Assembly (NCBI RefSeq): GCF_013410955.1
Contig: NZ_JACCCG010000002.1
Span: 124,001-188,000, forward strand
Length of the DNA stretch: 64,000 bases
Reading direction: 5' to 3'
DNA from: Microbacterium sp. AK009
GTDB taxonomy: Bacteria > Actinomycetota > Actinomycetes > Actinomycetales > Microbacteriaceae
This document shows, piece by piece, positions 47,729 to 55,086 of the stretch; the first letter of the stretch is position 1; every line of letters starts with the position of its first letter. A program made the position numbers and the translations under genes. The notes under the pieces were generated by a model. The model was not told where the DNA came from and did no database searches. It saw only the letters and a list, made by a program, of their open reading frames with translations.

Positions 47729-47960
47729 TCAGCGATGACGTTGTGGAACCGTGTGGACCGCCAGACGCGTCGCATCCCGGACGCGCGTACGCTCGTCGGT
47801 GAAACCCTCGTAGGCCGGCTGGCCGTGCAGGCCCTGCCGCGAGAACGACGTGAAGTCAGAGCTGAGCCGACCGCCCACTCCTGCGCAAGCGTGAGCACCG
47901 GCTCAGGTTCGGTGGCGGTGACGAAGACCTTGTCCCCGGCTCGGCGGGGACGCCGCCTGC
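47729..47960 (-). pseudogene. Frameshifted coding remnant
   Basis: On the minus strand, one frame reads DKVFVTATEPEPVLTLAQEW and then loses sense. A second frame reads SDFTSFSRQGLHGQPAYEGF followed by TDERTRVRDATRLAVHTVP, to a stop at 47729. The two join smoothly across 47853-47870 if one frameshift is allowed. No start with a ribosome site and no family is recognised. It may extend under the TspO-like gene start region. Confidence 0.4.
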
Positions 47961-48029
47961 GCTCGGTGGAGGGGTGGCTATCGGGCGGGCCGGTGCGTAG
48001 CCTGTCTTCGCGGACGGTGAGGAGCCACC

Positions 48030-48767
48030 ATGTCGGTGCGAGGCGCAGCAATGCGGGCTGGTGTGATCGGTCTAGTGGCGGCGGGCGTCATCAGTGGCGC
48101 CACGGGAGACTACGGTGACGCCGAGGACGACACGAACATCCCGATCTCGCCGCCCAACTGGTCGTTTCTCGTCTGGGTGCCGATCTACCTGGGAGCGTTC
48201 GTGTTCGCGGCCGCGCAGGCCCTTCGCCCGTGGCGGGGCGACCCCGCCGTTGCTCGCATACGTGTCTCGTTCGCGGCGTCCGTTCTCCTGTCCGGGTTGT
48301 GGGTGCGAACCGCCCGTCGCCCCGCCCTCGAGGTTGCCGTGGTCGGAGCAACCGCGACGACCGCCCTGATCGCCCAGTTCCGCGGCGCGCGCACAACGCC
48401 GTCCTCCCCGCGTGAACGCAACCGCCGCCGAGAGAGTGCCCGCACGTGGTTCTTCGAAGTCCCGGTGGGCCTCTTCGCGGGGTGGATCACGCTGGCGACT
48501 GTCGTGGCAACGAGTCAAGCGCTGGTGGAGAAGGGCCTTTCCGCCCTCCTCCGGCCGAGATGGTCGGCAAGCCTCCTGCTCGCCGCCGGCGCGGCAGGCG
48601 CGGTCGTCACACGGCGGACGCGAGGTGTGGCCTATCCGCTCACGCTCGTGTGGGGTCTGTTCGGAGTCGCCATGAAGGAGCGCAGCCGCACGCCAGTGGT
48701 GGCCCGATCGGCAGTGGCGGCGGGTGCTGCGATCGCCACGGCCGTCTTCAATCGCCCCCGTGAGTAA
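48030..48767 (+). CDS. TspO/MBR-like membrane protein
   Basis: A 245-residue protein with about six hydrophobic segments. The motif NIPISPPNWSFLVWVPIYLG resembles the tryptophan-rich TspO/MBR-related family, though several Trp are absent. The ATG follows GGTGAGGAG; a TAGCCT at 47998-48003 is a possible -10. The stop TAA falls at the junction of a 16-bp tandem duplication (48751-48782). It is the last gene before the island. Confidence 0.6.
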   Translation: MSVRGAAMRAGVIGLVAAGVISGATGDYGDAEDDTNIPISPPNWSFLVWVPIYLGAFVFAAAQALRPWRGDPAVARIRVSFAASVLLSGLWVRTARRPALEVAVVGATATTALIAQFRGARTTPSSPRERNRRRESARTWFFEVPVGLFAGWITLATVVATSQALVEKGLSALLRPRWSASLLLAAGAAGAVVTRRTRGVAYPLTLVWGLFGVAMKERSRTPVVARSAVAAGAAIATAVFNRPRE

Positions 48768-48782
48768 TCGCCCCCGTGAGTA
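48751..48782. repeat. 16-bp exact tandem duplication at a stop codon
   Basis: ATCGCCCCCGTGAGTA occurs twice in direct succession (48751-48766 and 48767-48782) at the 3' end of the TspO-like gene. Confidence 0.9.
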
Positions 48783-48844
48783 GCAGGAGGTGATCCTGGA
48801 AGGGTGATTGATCCTTCGCGTGTCCCACGACCCCCTCTGGGAAG

Positions 48845-48902
48845 CAGAAAACCCCCGGAATCCCGGGGTTTTCGTCTGTGCGCGATACTGGGATCGAACC
48901 AG
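48845..48902. repeat. att: Left attachment-site repeat (displaced tRNA-Val 3' end)
   Basis: A 58-nt copy of 54954-55011 with one deleted G and one inserted C. It contains the terminator hairpin and the T-arm plus 3' acceptor strand of tRNA-Val (CTGGTTCGATCCCAG and ATCGCGC on the minus strand) but not the rest of the tRNA. This is the signature of site-specific integration into a tRNA 3' end. Confidence 0.9.
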
Positions 48903-49034
48903 AAGATTGAGCTTCCAGCTGTGTCCACTGAAATCCATGCGGTGCAGGAAAGTCCCCGGTAGATCGCGCTTTGAGCCGTTCTACCGCGATTCTCCCAGTT
49001 CCAGGAGTGGACACTCCGAGACTCTAAATGAAGA
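48903..49034. other. Island left end, non-coding, possible integrase arm sites
   Basis: Contains GCGGTGCA (48939-48946), also found in four places near the right end, and an inverted pair GTGTCCACT (48921-48929) / AGTGGACAC (49006-49014). No gene. Confidence 0.4.
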
Positions 49035-49141
49035 AGCTCCACGGTCAGGTCACTACTCACGTTTTCTCCTTGACACCCGCCGAGCACCGCGACGGACAGC
49101 AGCAGCCCAGCTCCCCGCAGGCAGCGCGTCGCGGTCCTCAT
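49035..49141 (-). pseudogene. Truncated lipoprotein gene (5' fragment)
   Basis: A lipoprotein signal, MRTATRCLRGAGLLLSVAVL then GGCQGENVSSDLTVE, closely parallels the start of the intact lipoprotein at 49211-49693 (ACQGSEGDVDSDLTVEQAK). After SDLTVE the similarity stops, and the frame runs on without sense into the island end. Confidence 0.6.
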
Positions 49142-49210
49142 CGGTGCCCCTCGATGCGCTGCCTCATACCCTCCGGCACCGCCAAGAGGGTGGCGGATAC
49201 TGCGGAGGCG

Positions 49211-49693
49211 TTAGTAGTCACCGAGCGGATCGGCGTCCTCGGGCAGGATGAAGCAGGCGCTGCCGGAATTGATGTTGACGTAGCCGTCGTCTCGCAGGCT
49301 CATGATGACGGACTGCCCCTCCGGGCCTCGCGCCTCAGTAATGGGCCGGTCCCCGTCGAGGAGGAACTCGGAGTCATCCAGCGCGGCGGCGATGTCCTCC
49401 ATAAACTGCCGCTCATCCGTCGGCTGAACGGTGAGGTATACCCGCGTGCTCCCTGACCAGCTGAACTGCTGATCCGGGCCGCACCGGAGGAGGCTGCCGG
49501 TCTCAAGCTGTTCGATCCGGTCGACGATGTCGGCGGGCACTGCCTCCGCGACCTCCAGCTCGAACCGCTGAGTGTCCGCCTTCGCCTGTTCTACCGTCAG
49601 GTCGCTGTCCACGTCACCCTCGCTTCCCTGGCATGCCGTCAGCGCCGCCAAAGCGACGACCAGCACCGCACCCGCCAACACCCGCCGCATCAT
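49211..49693 (-). CDS. Predicted lipoprotein in island
   Basis: A 160-residue protein with lipobox LTAC near residue 20 and a small acidic domain with two further Cys (LLRCGPDQQF, SGSACFILPEDAD). No family recognised. The ATGATG start overlaps the stop of the preceding frame (ATGA), so the two were once translated together. A truncated paralogue lies just downstream at the island border. Confidence 0.75.
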   Translation of the reverse strand: MMRRVLAGAVLVVALAALTACQGSEGDVDSDLTVEQAKADTQRFELEVAEAVPADIVDRIEQLETGSLLRCGPDQQFSWSGSTRVYLTVQPTDERQFMEDIAAALDDSEFLLDGDRPITEARGPEGQSVIMSLRDDGYVNINSGSACFILPEDADPLGDY

Positions 49694-49968
49694 CGCGACG
49701 CCCCAATCCGATCTTCGATGGCATCCAACACCCGGCGATTCTCCTGAGCCGCGGTAGCGATGAGGTTGTGGTTGGCGATGGGCGTGGTGGTCATCGGCAT
49801 CGACGGCGCTGGGCCCGCCGAGGACACTCCGGACGGAGAAGCGGAGGGGAAGTACAAGGTCCAATCTCCTTCTCGGGCGTGCACGGTGCTGTCCAATGCG
49901 GGTGAGGTGTGACGCGGGATCTTGCCGAGCGCGTTGTTGTCGAGAAGGTAACGATATTCGGTGATCAC
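49690..49968 (-). CDS. Chimeric ORF with PIN-domain start
   Basis: A 92-residue reading frame. The first ~19 residues (MITEYRYLLDNNALGKIPR) look like the start of a PIN-domain nuclease with its first acidic residue. The rest does not continue as PIN, and the C-terminal ~35 residues (from MTTTPIANHNLIATAAQENR) look like an unrelated small helical protein coupled to the lipoprotein gene. Probably a deletion fused two genes. The start overlaps the ImmA-like stop (ATGA). Confidence 0.5.
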   Translation of the reverse strand: MITEYRYLLDNNALGKIPRHTSPALDSTVHAREGDWTLYFPSASPSGVSSAGPAPSMPMTTTPIANHNLIATAAQENRRVLDAIEDRIGASR

Positions 49969-51136
49969 AACGCTGCCCGAAAGTCTGGGATTTGGGCGGC
50001 TTTGAGCTTGTTGAGACAGACCGCACGGCAGAACTCGCGGGCAGAGATCTGACCGGCATCGTGGGCGCGCAGCATGCGCACCGAAAACTCTCGGCCGTTG
50101 TAGCGGCGGATCGCGTTTACCGGCTTCGGCGGTCGCGGCTCGTTGCGTGAGCGACTGTCGAACTCGACTTCCAGTCGCTGGAGGTGGGCCTTCCCAACAT
50201 CGGCAGTCATCATCTCTAGCCGCATCGCCCGGACAACTACTGCACTCGGCGTCACCTTGTAATGGTCCGCGGCAGTCCGGATCGCAGCGGAGTTCGAAAC
50301 GTCGACGCTCTTGAACTCCCCTGCGGGCATCAGAATCTCAGCCGCAATCGCGAACTCGCGGTTTTTTGCAGATGCGGGCGACTTGCTGTCATAGGTCACA
50401 GGGGCGAACACACCCCGGCGATGAGGACCGCGAGGAGGACAAGCGTGAACGTTCGACGTCCCGCGGGTTCGACGTGCTCCCCCTCATCGCCGCCAGCGAG
50501 AAATATGTACGGAACCTTGTCGTCCTTGACTGTAAGCCCGAGGAACCGTATACCCCGCAGTAACTGGGGTATGTAGTTGTTCTGACTCTGAGCGACAAGA
50601 ATCTGTTTCGATTCGAGGGCGGCGATAAGTCTCTGCGTCACGACCGACTTCGTCTTCACACCCCGCAGCGTGGAAGCGGAAATATCGAGATGATCCATCA
50701 GCTTCGCAGCGTCCGCTGCAACGGTCCGCCCCGGCCTACTGAGCGACCCCACGATAGTGTTCTTCTTGAGCGTCTTGTCGTGCGTCTTCAGAAGCTCTTG
50801 CTTACGCAGCAGGTCCTTCACAATGAGCTCGATGTCTCGAAGCTCGACCGAGTTGCGCAAGCTCAGCGAAAACTCCTTCTTAGTCAGCCCCTGCAGGAGC
50901 TTCTCCGTCTTGAGCGCCACTTGCGCCTCTACGACCTCCCGCGGCGCGAAGAAGAGCGAGAAGGGGATATCCGCTGTCCGGGCGAGCTCAACTAGTTTGG
51001 TGAACTTGATGGATCCGTCCTCGAGGGCGTGTTGGAATGCTGCCCGGGCGTTCGCAACAAAGTTCTCGAGAAGCGCGACAAACACCGACCGCTCGACCGG
51101 CACCGAATGCCCATCTATGAGTACATCAATCTGCAC
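49965..51136 (-). pseudogene. ImmA/IrrE-like gene without HExxH, split by a 2-nt frameshift
   Basis: Two adjoining frames (50396-51136, 246 residues, GTG start after GGGGGAA; and 49965-50411) together read as one ~390-residue protein: a helical N-part, then GRRTFTLVLLAVLIAG + VFAPVTYDSK, then REFAIAAEILMP. The layout FTL-xxxxx...AAEILMP is that of ImmA/IrrE peptidases, but the HELAH segment reads VLLAV, so the zinc site is absent. The frames join if one TG of the GTGTGT tract (50408-50413) is removed. ImmA/IrrE genes are often paired with a PIN (DUF4411-type) gene, which fits the remnant downstream. Confidence 0.6.
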
Positions 51137-51269
51137 GCTTCCCCCAAAGATGGATCGCAAGACCAATATGACGCACGCAATCTGACGAATCGTCAGACAC
51201 GCCCGCTCCGACACTTCGACACCACCCGAGCTAACGAACGATCCCCGCCGCACGCTGGAGCAACGGATG

Positions 51270-51559
51270 AGGACACTGATGCGCTATCGCTGGCAAGGGC
51301 TACCGTCGCGATCACCACCGTCGGTTACGGCGACTACTACGCCGTCACCATCCTCGGCCGCTTCGTCGCCATCGCCCTCATGATCGGCGGTATCGCCCTC
51401 ATCGGCGTTGTGACCGCCACCCTCGCCTCCTGGATCGTCGAACGCGTCTCCATCGAGACGAAGACCGCCGCAGCCGCAACCGAGGAGCAGGTGGACGCCC
51501 TGCACGCGGAGGTCGCCGAGCTCAAGGAGATGATCCGCGTCCTCACGCCGTCTAGATAG
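51270..51559 (+). pseudogene. C-terminal fragment of a K+ channel
   Basis: The pore filter TTVGYGD, the following inner helix (FVAIALMIGGIALIGVVTA) and a coiled-coil tail are intact to the stop. The upstream membrane helices are missing: the frame before the pore loop (ANERSPPHAGATDEDTD) is not channel-like. It was probably truncated by island rearrangement. Confidence 0.65.
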
Positions 51560-51609
51560 CGGCGTTGTGTCGAGAACTTGTGGTGCTTAGGGTGACCGCA
51601 GGAGGACCG

Positions 51610-51777
51610 ATGGCGCGCAACAGGCTCACGGCGGTCATGAAGGTCGTCGGGTTGACGGCAGCGAAGTTCGTCGGTGTCGCGTTGGCCGCCTTGCGGACGT
51701 CGGCCTCACCGGGAGGAACGTCCCCTATGCCGCCCGCGCCGCCGCCCGGCCGTGGTGTGCGGGACTACCGGCCGTGA
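51610..51777 (+). CDS. Small hypothetical protein
   Basis: 55 residues: a basic start, one hydrophobic stretch (AKFVGVALAALRTSA) and a Pro/Gly-rich tail. The start has a good ribosome site (GGAGG 9 nt before ATG) and a possible -10 TAGGGT at 51588-51593. Function unknown. Confidence 0.5.
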   Translation: MARNRLTAVMKVVGLTAAKFVGVALAALRTSASPGGTSPMPPAPPPGRGVRDYRP

Positions 51778-51830
51778 CCGCACAGTTGCCCAGGCTGAGC
51801 GCGCCGTCATGGAGCCGCTACCGCGCCTAG

Positions 51831-53156
51831 CTACAACGTGACGTCGGGTGGCGTATGGGGCTTCTCGTCGAAGCGTCCCAGCCTGTCTCGGGGCTGCTCG
51901 CCGCGAGATGCACGTGCAGCAGTCCGGTTGAGGGAGCCGATGATGTCGCGAGTGGCCGTGGACGTCACAAGGAGTGCCTTCTCGGCCTCCGTCATCTCGG
52001 CAACATCGGCCGCGTCCGCCCGGTGGTCCACCACAGCGTCGACCATCGCCAGGGCGATGTCTCGCGCCTCATCACGACCAAGGTGGTAGTAGGCGTACTT
52101 CGACACGAGCGCTTCCAGACTGAACTCGCGGCTGCCATCTCCGATGTCCGTGAGACCCGTGGGCGTGCCGACGAGGTCCGGTGACAGGTCGAAAGCTGGC
52201 GTGAACTCGGCGTGCTCACCGTCCCAGAAGAATGCGACGTTGCGTAAGTGGTCGTCGTCGATGCGCATGGCCAATCGGAACGCCAGGCGGCTGAAAAGCT
52301 CTCGCCCTTGCTTCGGAGGCGACGTCGAGAGCGGGCGGAGCTGTTCCAGGAGTTGGGGGTACGACCCTCCCGATGGCAGGTGGTGCTGGGCGACGGTCAT
52401 GCCAGACAGCACCATTCGCCGGCGACCAGCGTCACGGTCGAAGCGCTCTGTCAGGAGCACGAGGTCGGACCTCGGGTCGACTCCCTGTCGAGCAACGCGC
52501 AGAAGCCGTGCGGTGGGCACGTCGATGCCGGCCTGCTCAGCGACGTAGATCGCGGCGCGTTCAGCCTTGATGAGCGGGGAGACACGGTCGTACGGCGTCT
52601 CGAACTTCGCGAGCCACTCCCGGCCATCCAGCGTCACGTACGCCTTGGGCTGTGAACCTCCCGCTGCCGTGAGCGTGTTCCTCACGGCGCGCTCACGGTC
52701 TGCGCCCAGCGGCTCAGCGTTGTCGATTGCGGCGGCCGCTTCGGCGACGATTCTCAAAGACCCACCGCCCGCCCGAGGGCGGTATTCGGCGCTGCTTTCT
52801 TGGAAGTCCAGCGCACCGACGCGGTCGCTTCCGGACATGAGCATGTACACGACGTCGGACAGTTTGTCCTCCATGCCGCGTCCGAGCTCACGGTTGATGA
52901 CCTGGCGCCCCCAGGAGTCCGGCATCGCGTCACGAATCGTCGACGGCATGCCATGTCCGATGTCGGGCGGGAAAGGTCGGCTGTCAAGCGGAAGCTCAGG
53001 GCCCAATGCAATGCGGTTCGGCCGCGCAAGGTAGCTGTTGGCGTAGCGGAACGCCAGACCGCTCCTCACGTTCGAGGGAGCGAGTACGCCCGCGACGACG
53101 GGGGCCACTTCGTCGGGAAGGTAGGCCCAGACGAAGGGTGTGTCAGAACTCTGCAT
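51831..53156 (-). CDS. hipA: HipA-family serine/threonine kinase toxin
   Basis: A 441-residue HipA. N-subdomain, then the nucleotide-binding loop TAAGGSQPKAYV with its Lys, LLTERFDRD, the catalytic RIDDDHLRNVAFFW (Asp, His, Asn) and the metal Asp in PAFDLSPDL. All key residues are present, so activity is expected. E. coli HipA phosphorylates GltX and induces dormancy. It overlaps hipB by 14 nt. An Arg/Pro-rich C-terminal tail of about 30 residues is extra. Confidence 0.9.
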   Translation of the reverse strand: MQSSDTPFVWAYLPDEVAPVVAGVLAPSNVRSGLAFRYANSYLARPNRIALGPELPLDSRPFPPDIGHGMPSTIRDAMPDSWGRQVINRELGRGMEDKLSDVVYMLMSGSDRVGALDFQESSAEYRPRAGGGSLRIVAEAAAAIDNAEPLGADRERAVRNTLTAAGGSQPKAYVTLDGREWLAKFETPYDRVSPLIKAERAAIYVAEQAGIDVPTARLLRVARQGVDPRSDLVLLTERFDRDAGRRRMVLSGMTVAQHHLPSGGSYPQLLEQLRPLSTSPPKQGRELFSRLAFRLAMRIDDDHLRNVAFFWDGEHAEFTPAFDLSPDLVGTPTGLTDIGDGSREFSLEALVSKYAYYHLGRDEARDIALAMVDAVVDHRADAADVAEMTEAEKALLVTSTATRDIIGSLNRTAARASRGEQPRDRLGRFDEKPHTPPDVTL

Positions 53157-53484
53157 CTATCTCCCGCTCCCTGCGGTTGCGGACGTTGGATGGGATGAGG
53201 GTGAGTGCCTGCTCACCCTGCTGCCGCATTCGAGAGAGGGTCTTCGGGTCGGTGATATCGAACAGGGGCACGCCGGCGTAAACGGCGGCGTTCAGCACGT
53301 TGCCGAAAGACACGGCCGGGTCTCCTCGTTCGATGAGGGTGATGGCGCGCGGGGTGACGTCGGCAAGCTCGGCCAGTCGGGCCGCTGTCATCCGGTTCGC
53401 GTGTCGGGCAAGCCGAATCTGCTGCCCGAGAATTCTGGCAGCGTCGGCAGCTTCGGCCGTCATCACGATCTTCTTGCGAGGCAT
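53143..53484 (-). CDS. hipB: HipB-type XRE antitoxin
   Basis: A 113-residue helix-turn-helix protein (ARLAELADVTPRAITLIERG, about residues 37-56) of the HipB/XRE class, expected to neutralise HipA and repress the operon. The C-terminal tail is basic/acidic and disordered-looking. The promoter TTGACT-18-CAAACT ends 6 nt before the ATG. Confidence 0.88.
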   Translation of the reverse strand: MPRKKIVMTAEAADAARILGQQIRLARHANRMTAARLAELADVTPRAITLIERGDPAVSFGNVLNAAVYAGVPLFDITDPKTLSRMRQQGEQALTLIPSNVRNRREREIDAEF

Positions 53485-53490
53485 GTGATT

Positions 53491-53520
53491 AGTTTGTCAT
53501 GGATCGCGCTTCAGAGTCAA
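53491..53520 (-). promoter_or_regulatory. hipBA promoter
   Basis: -35 TTGACT (53515-53520) and -10 CAAACT (53491-53496) with an 18-nt spacer, then AATCAC and the hipB ATG: leaderless. This is the only good -35 box among the leaderless promoters listed here, possibly reflecting the foreign origin of the island. Confidence 0.6.
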
Positions 53521-53587
53521 TCTATCGACAGTAGCGACCGAGACTGGTGAATCGTCGGCGTCAGCCGGCGAGGCGCCGTGAGGGCCG

Positions 53588-54118
53588 TCAGGCACTCACC
53601 CAGACGGCGAACAGCGCGTCCCGCTCCCCCGCCGAGTACACACCGCCGTAGAACAGCTCCTCCCGCACCATGAACCCCCGCGCTTGGAGGTCACCGGCGG
53701 TGATGACGGTCCGGTGGGTGCGGTCGATGCCGAGCACGTCTACCGTCCGCGGGTTCGGGACGGACACCACCAAGCACCCGACCGCTGCCTGCAGCTCGGC
53801 GACGAGCCGCCACGGGTCGTCGAGGTGCTCGAGCACTTCGAGGGCGACGGCGAACTCCGCTGGCCGGGGCGGCACCCACGATTCGAGATCGTGCGCAAGG
53901 TCGTGCCCGAGGTCGATGGGGATGTACCGGCCCTTCCACCCGCCCTCCACGCGCAAGGTGACGTCCAGCTCGGTCCACCCGGCGCCGATGTCGTAGAGGG
54001 TGCTCTCATCGCTCAGACCGTTCGCCCGAAGAGCTTCGAGCGCCGCGCGATACCGGACCGCGCGGCGCTCGAAGGTTCCCGTTCGCTCGCCGAGGTAGGC
54101 ATCGACAGTGGTGTGCAT
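53588..54118 (-). CDS. SAM-dependent methyltransferase (class I)
   Basis: A 176-residue protein. The SAM-binding motif I is TLYDIGAGWTELDVTLR, and the motif after strand 4 is FAVALEVLEHLDDPWRLV (the Leu-Glu-His-Leu type). Substrate unknown. The start MHTTVDAYLG is preferred; an upstream ATG would overlap the divergent GrpB gene region. Confidence 0.8.
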   Translation of the reverse strand: MHTTVDAYLGERTGTFERRAVRYRAALEALRANGLSDESTLYDIGAGWTELDVTLRVEGGWKGRYIPIDLGHDLAHDLESWVPPRPAEFAVALEVLEHLDDPWRLVAELQAAVGCLVVSVPNPRTVDVLGIDRTHRTVITAGDLQARGFMVREELFYGGVYSAGERDALFAVWVSA

Positions 54119-54145
54119 GCCGGTGATGTGCGCGGCGGCTCGGTG

Positions 54146-54151
54146 TACCGT
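54146..54151 (+). promoter_or_regulatory. -10 of the GrpB-family gene
   Basis: TACCGT, then 8 nt, then ATG. The spacing suggests a leaderless or nearly leaderless mRNA. Confidence 0.4.
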
Positions 54152-54159
54152 CGGGCTCA

Positions 54160-54681
54160 ATGGTCGAGCTGGAGCCGTACAACGCTGCCTGGCCGGCTGA
54201 GTTCCGGCGGGAGGCGCAGCGCGTCGCCGACGCCGTGGGCGAGGCAGTGGAGGCCATCGAGCACATCGGCAGCACGGCGGTGCCGACGCTCGTCGCTAAG
54301 CCGATCATCGACCTTGCCGCGAAGACGGCCGCCGACGTTGACCCGTTCGAGCTGTCAGAGCCGCTCGCATCGCTCGGGTACCGACAGCACACTGCGGGGC
54401 CGAAGACGCACGCCGTGTACGTCCGCGCCGACGGCGACCGGCGGACGCACATCCTCCATGTCTTCACTCCCGACCAATGGGCGCACTGCAACCAGCGACT
54501 GTTCCGCGACAAGCTCCTTCGCGATGCCGACGCACGCCGCCGCTACGAAAGCCTCAAGATGAGGCTCGCAGCGTCGGACGCCTCGAACTACACCGCCGGC
54601 AAGAGCCCGCTCGTCCAGGAGCTCCTCAACGAAGAACGGGCCTCACGCGGCCTCCCGCCCGTGACCGCCTGGGACAAGTAG
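54160..54681 (+). CDS. GrpB family protein (UPF0157)
   Basis: A 173-residue protein of the GrpB/nucleotidyltransferase-like family. The family block IEHIGSTAVPTLVAKPIIDL (near residues 33-52) and THILHVFTPDQWAHCNQRLF are both clear. The biochemical role is not settled; a nucleotidyltransferase fold is likely. Divergent from the methyltransferase. Confidence 0.88.
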   Translation: MVELEPYNAAWPAEFRREAQRVADAVGEAVEAIEHIGSTAVPTLVAKPIIDLAAKTAADVDPFELSEPLASLGYRQHTAGPKTHAVYVRADGDRRTHILHVFTPDQWAHCNQRLFRDKLLRDADARRRYESLKMRLAASDASNYTAGKSPLVQELLNEERASRGLPPVTAWDK

Positions 54682-54788
54682 CGCGGCAGCTCAACAGATT
54701 TGGCCGCGCCACGTGCGCATGGTTCTTGCTTGTTCTTCGTCGAACTCCGCGTGAGCGAGCCACTCGTTCACATGGGTTCACTCCGACT

Positions 54789-54927
54789 TGCACCGCTCGA
54801 GCGGTGCATTGATGCTCGTACCGCCAGCCGGCTCCGGCGACGCGTGGACCACACGGGGTTGCGAAAGCCGTCCGCGGGCCCCCGTCTCGGCGTACCCTCT
54901 CAGACTTAGCGGTGCATGAGCGGTGCA
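54789..54927. repeat. AGCGGTGCA repeats, possible integrase arm sites
   Basis: A perfect 20-bp palindrome TGCACCGCTCGAGCGGTGCA (54789-54808) and two direct copies AGCGGTGCA 11 bp apart (54908-54916, 54919-54927), just inside the right att repeat. A matching GCGGTGCA lies inside the left end. Arm-type binding sites of tyrosine integrases look like this. No gene lies in 54682-54953. Confidence 0.45.
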
Positions 54928-54953
54928 AAACGCTTCCGAAGCGTCCAGAAAAC

Positions 54954-55011
54954 CAGAAAACCCCCGGAATCCCGGGGGTTTTCGTTGTGCGCGATACTGG
55001 GATCGAACCAG
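54954..55011. repeat. att: Right attachment-site repeat
   Basis: A 58-nt repeat shared with 48845-48902. It covers the tRNA-Val T-arm and 3' acceptor strand and the downstream terminator. Here it is continuous with the complete tRNA. Confidence 0.9.
54956..54983. terminator. tRNA operon terminator
   Basis: GAAAACCCCCGG-AATC-CCGGGGGTTTTC: a perfect 12-bp stem with T-run on both strands, 4 nt after the tRNA-Val 3' end. A bidirectional Rho-independent terminator. Confidence 0.9.
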
Positions 55012-55059
55012 TGACCTCTTCCGTGTCAGGGAAGCGCGCTACCGCTGCGCCAATCGCGC
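54988..55059 (-). tRNA. tRNA-Val (GAC)
   Basis: 72 nt on the minus strand: acceptor GCGCGAT/ATCGCGC, D-arm GCGC-AGCGGTA-GCGC, anticodon stem-loop CTTCC-CTGACAC-GGAAG (anticodon GAC), T-arm ACTGG-TTCGATC-CCAGT. CCA is not encoded. Its 3' end is the integration site of the island. Last gene of a Gly-Cys-Val tRNA operon. Confidence 0.96.
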
Positions 55060-55086
55060 CCAAGGGGCTGTTTCGTTGTGGAGTGG

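Larger units (their letters stand above)
48845..55011. mobile_element. 6.1-kb genomic island in tRNA-Val(GAC), integrase lost
   Basis: Bounded by the 58-bp repeats at 48845-48902 and 54954-55011, the right one inside an intact tRNA-Val. Inside are hipBA, a methyltransferase, a GrpB-family gene, a lipoprotein and several broken genes; base composition drops visibly in 49900-51150. No integrase or excisionase gene can be read, so the element is probably immobile by itself. Confidence 0.82.

Noticed and set aside
47735..48118. A plus-strand gene between the small protein and the TspO-like gene
   Set aside because: Composition-driven Arg/Ser-rich frame overlapping the TspO-like start; the minus-strand remnant there has better coding character.
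49965..51136. Programmed ribosomal frameshift in the ImmA-like gene
   Set aside because: No slippery heptamer, stop-codon arrangement or pseudoknot was seen; a TG duplication explains the shift more simply.
54626..55063. Integrase C-terminus on the minus strand beside tRNA-Val
   Set aside because: The frame runs through the tRNA and terminator and shows no Arg/His/Tyr integrase motifs.
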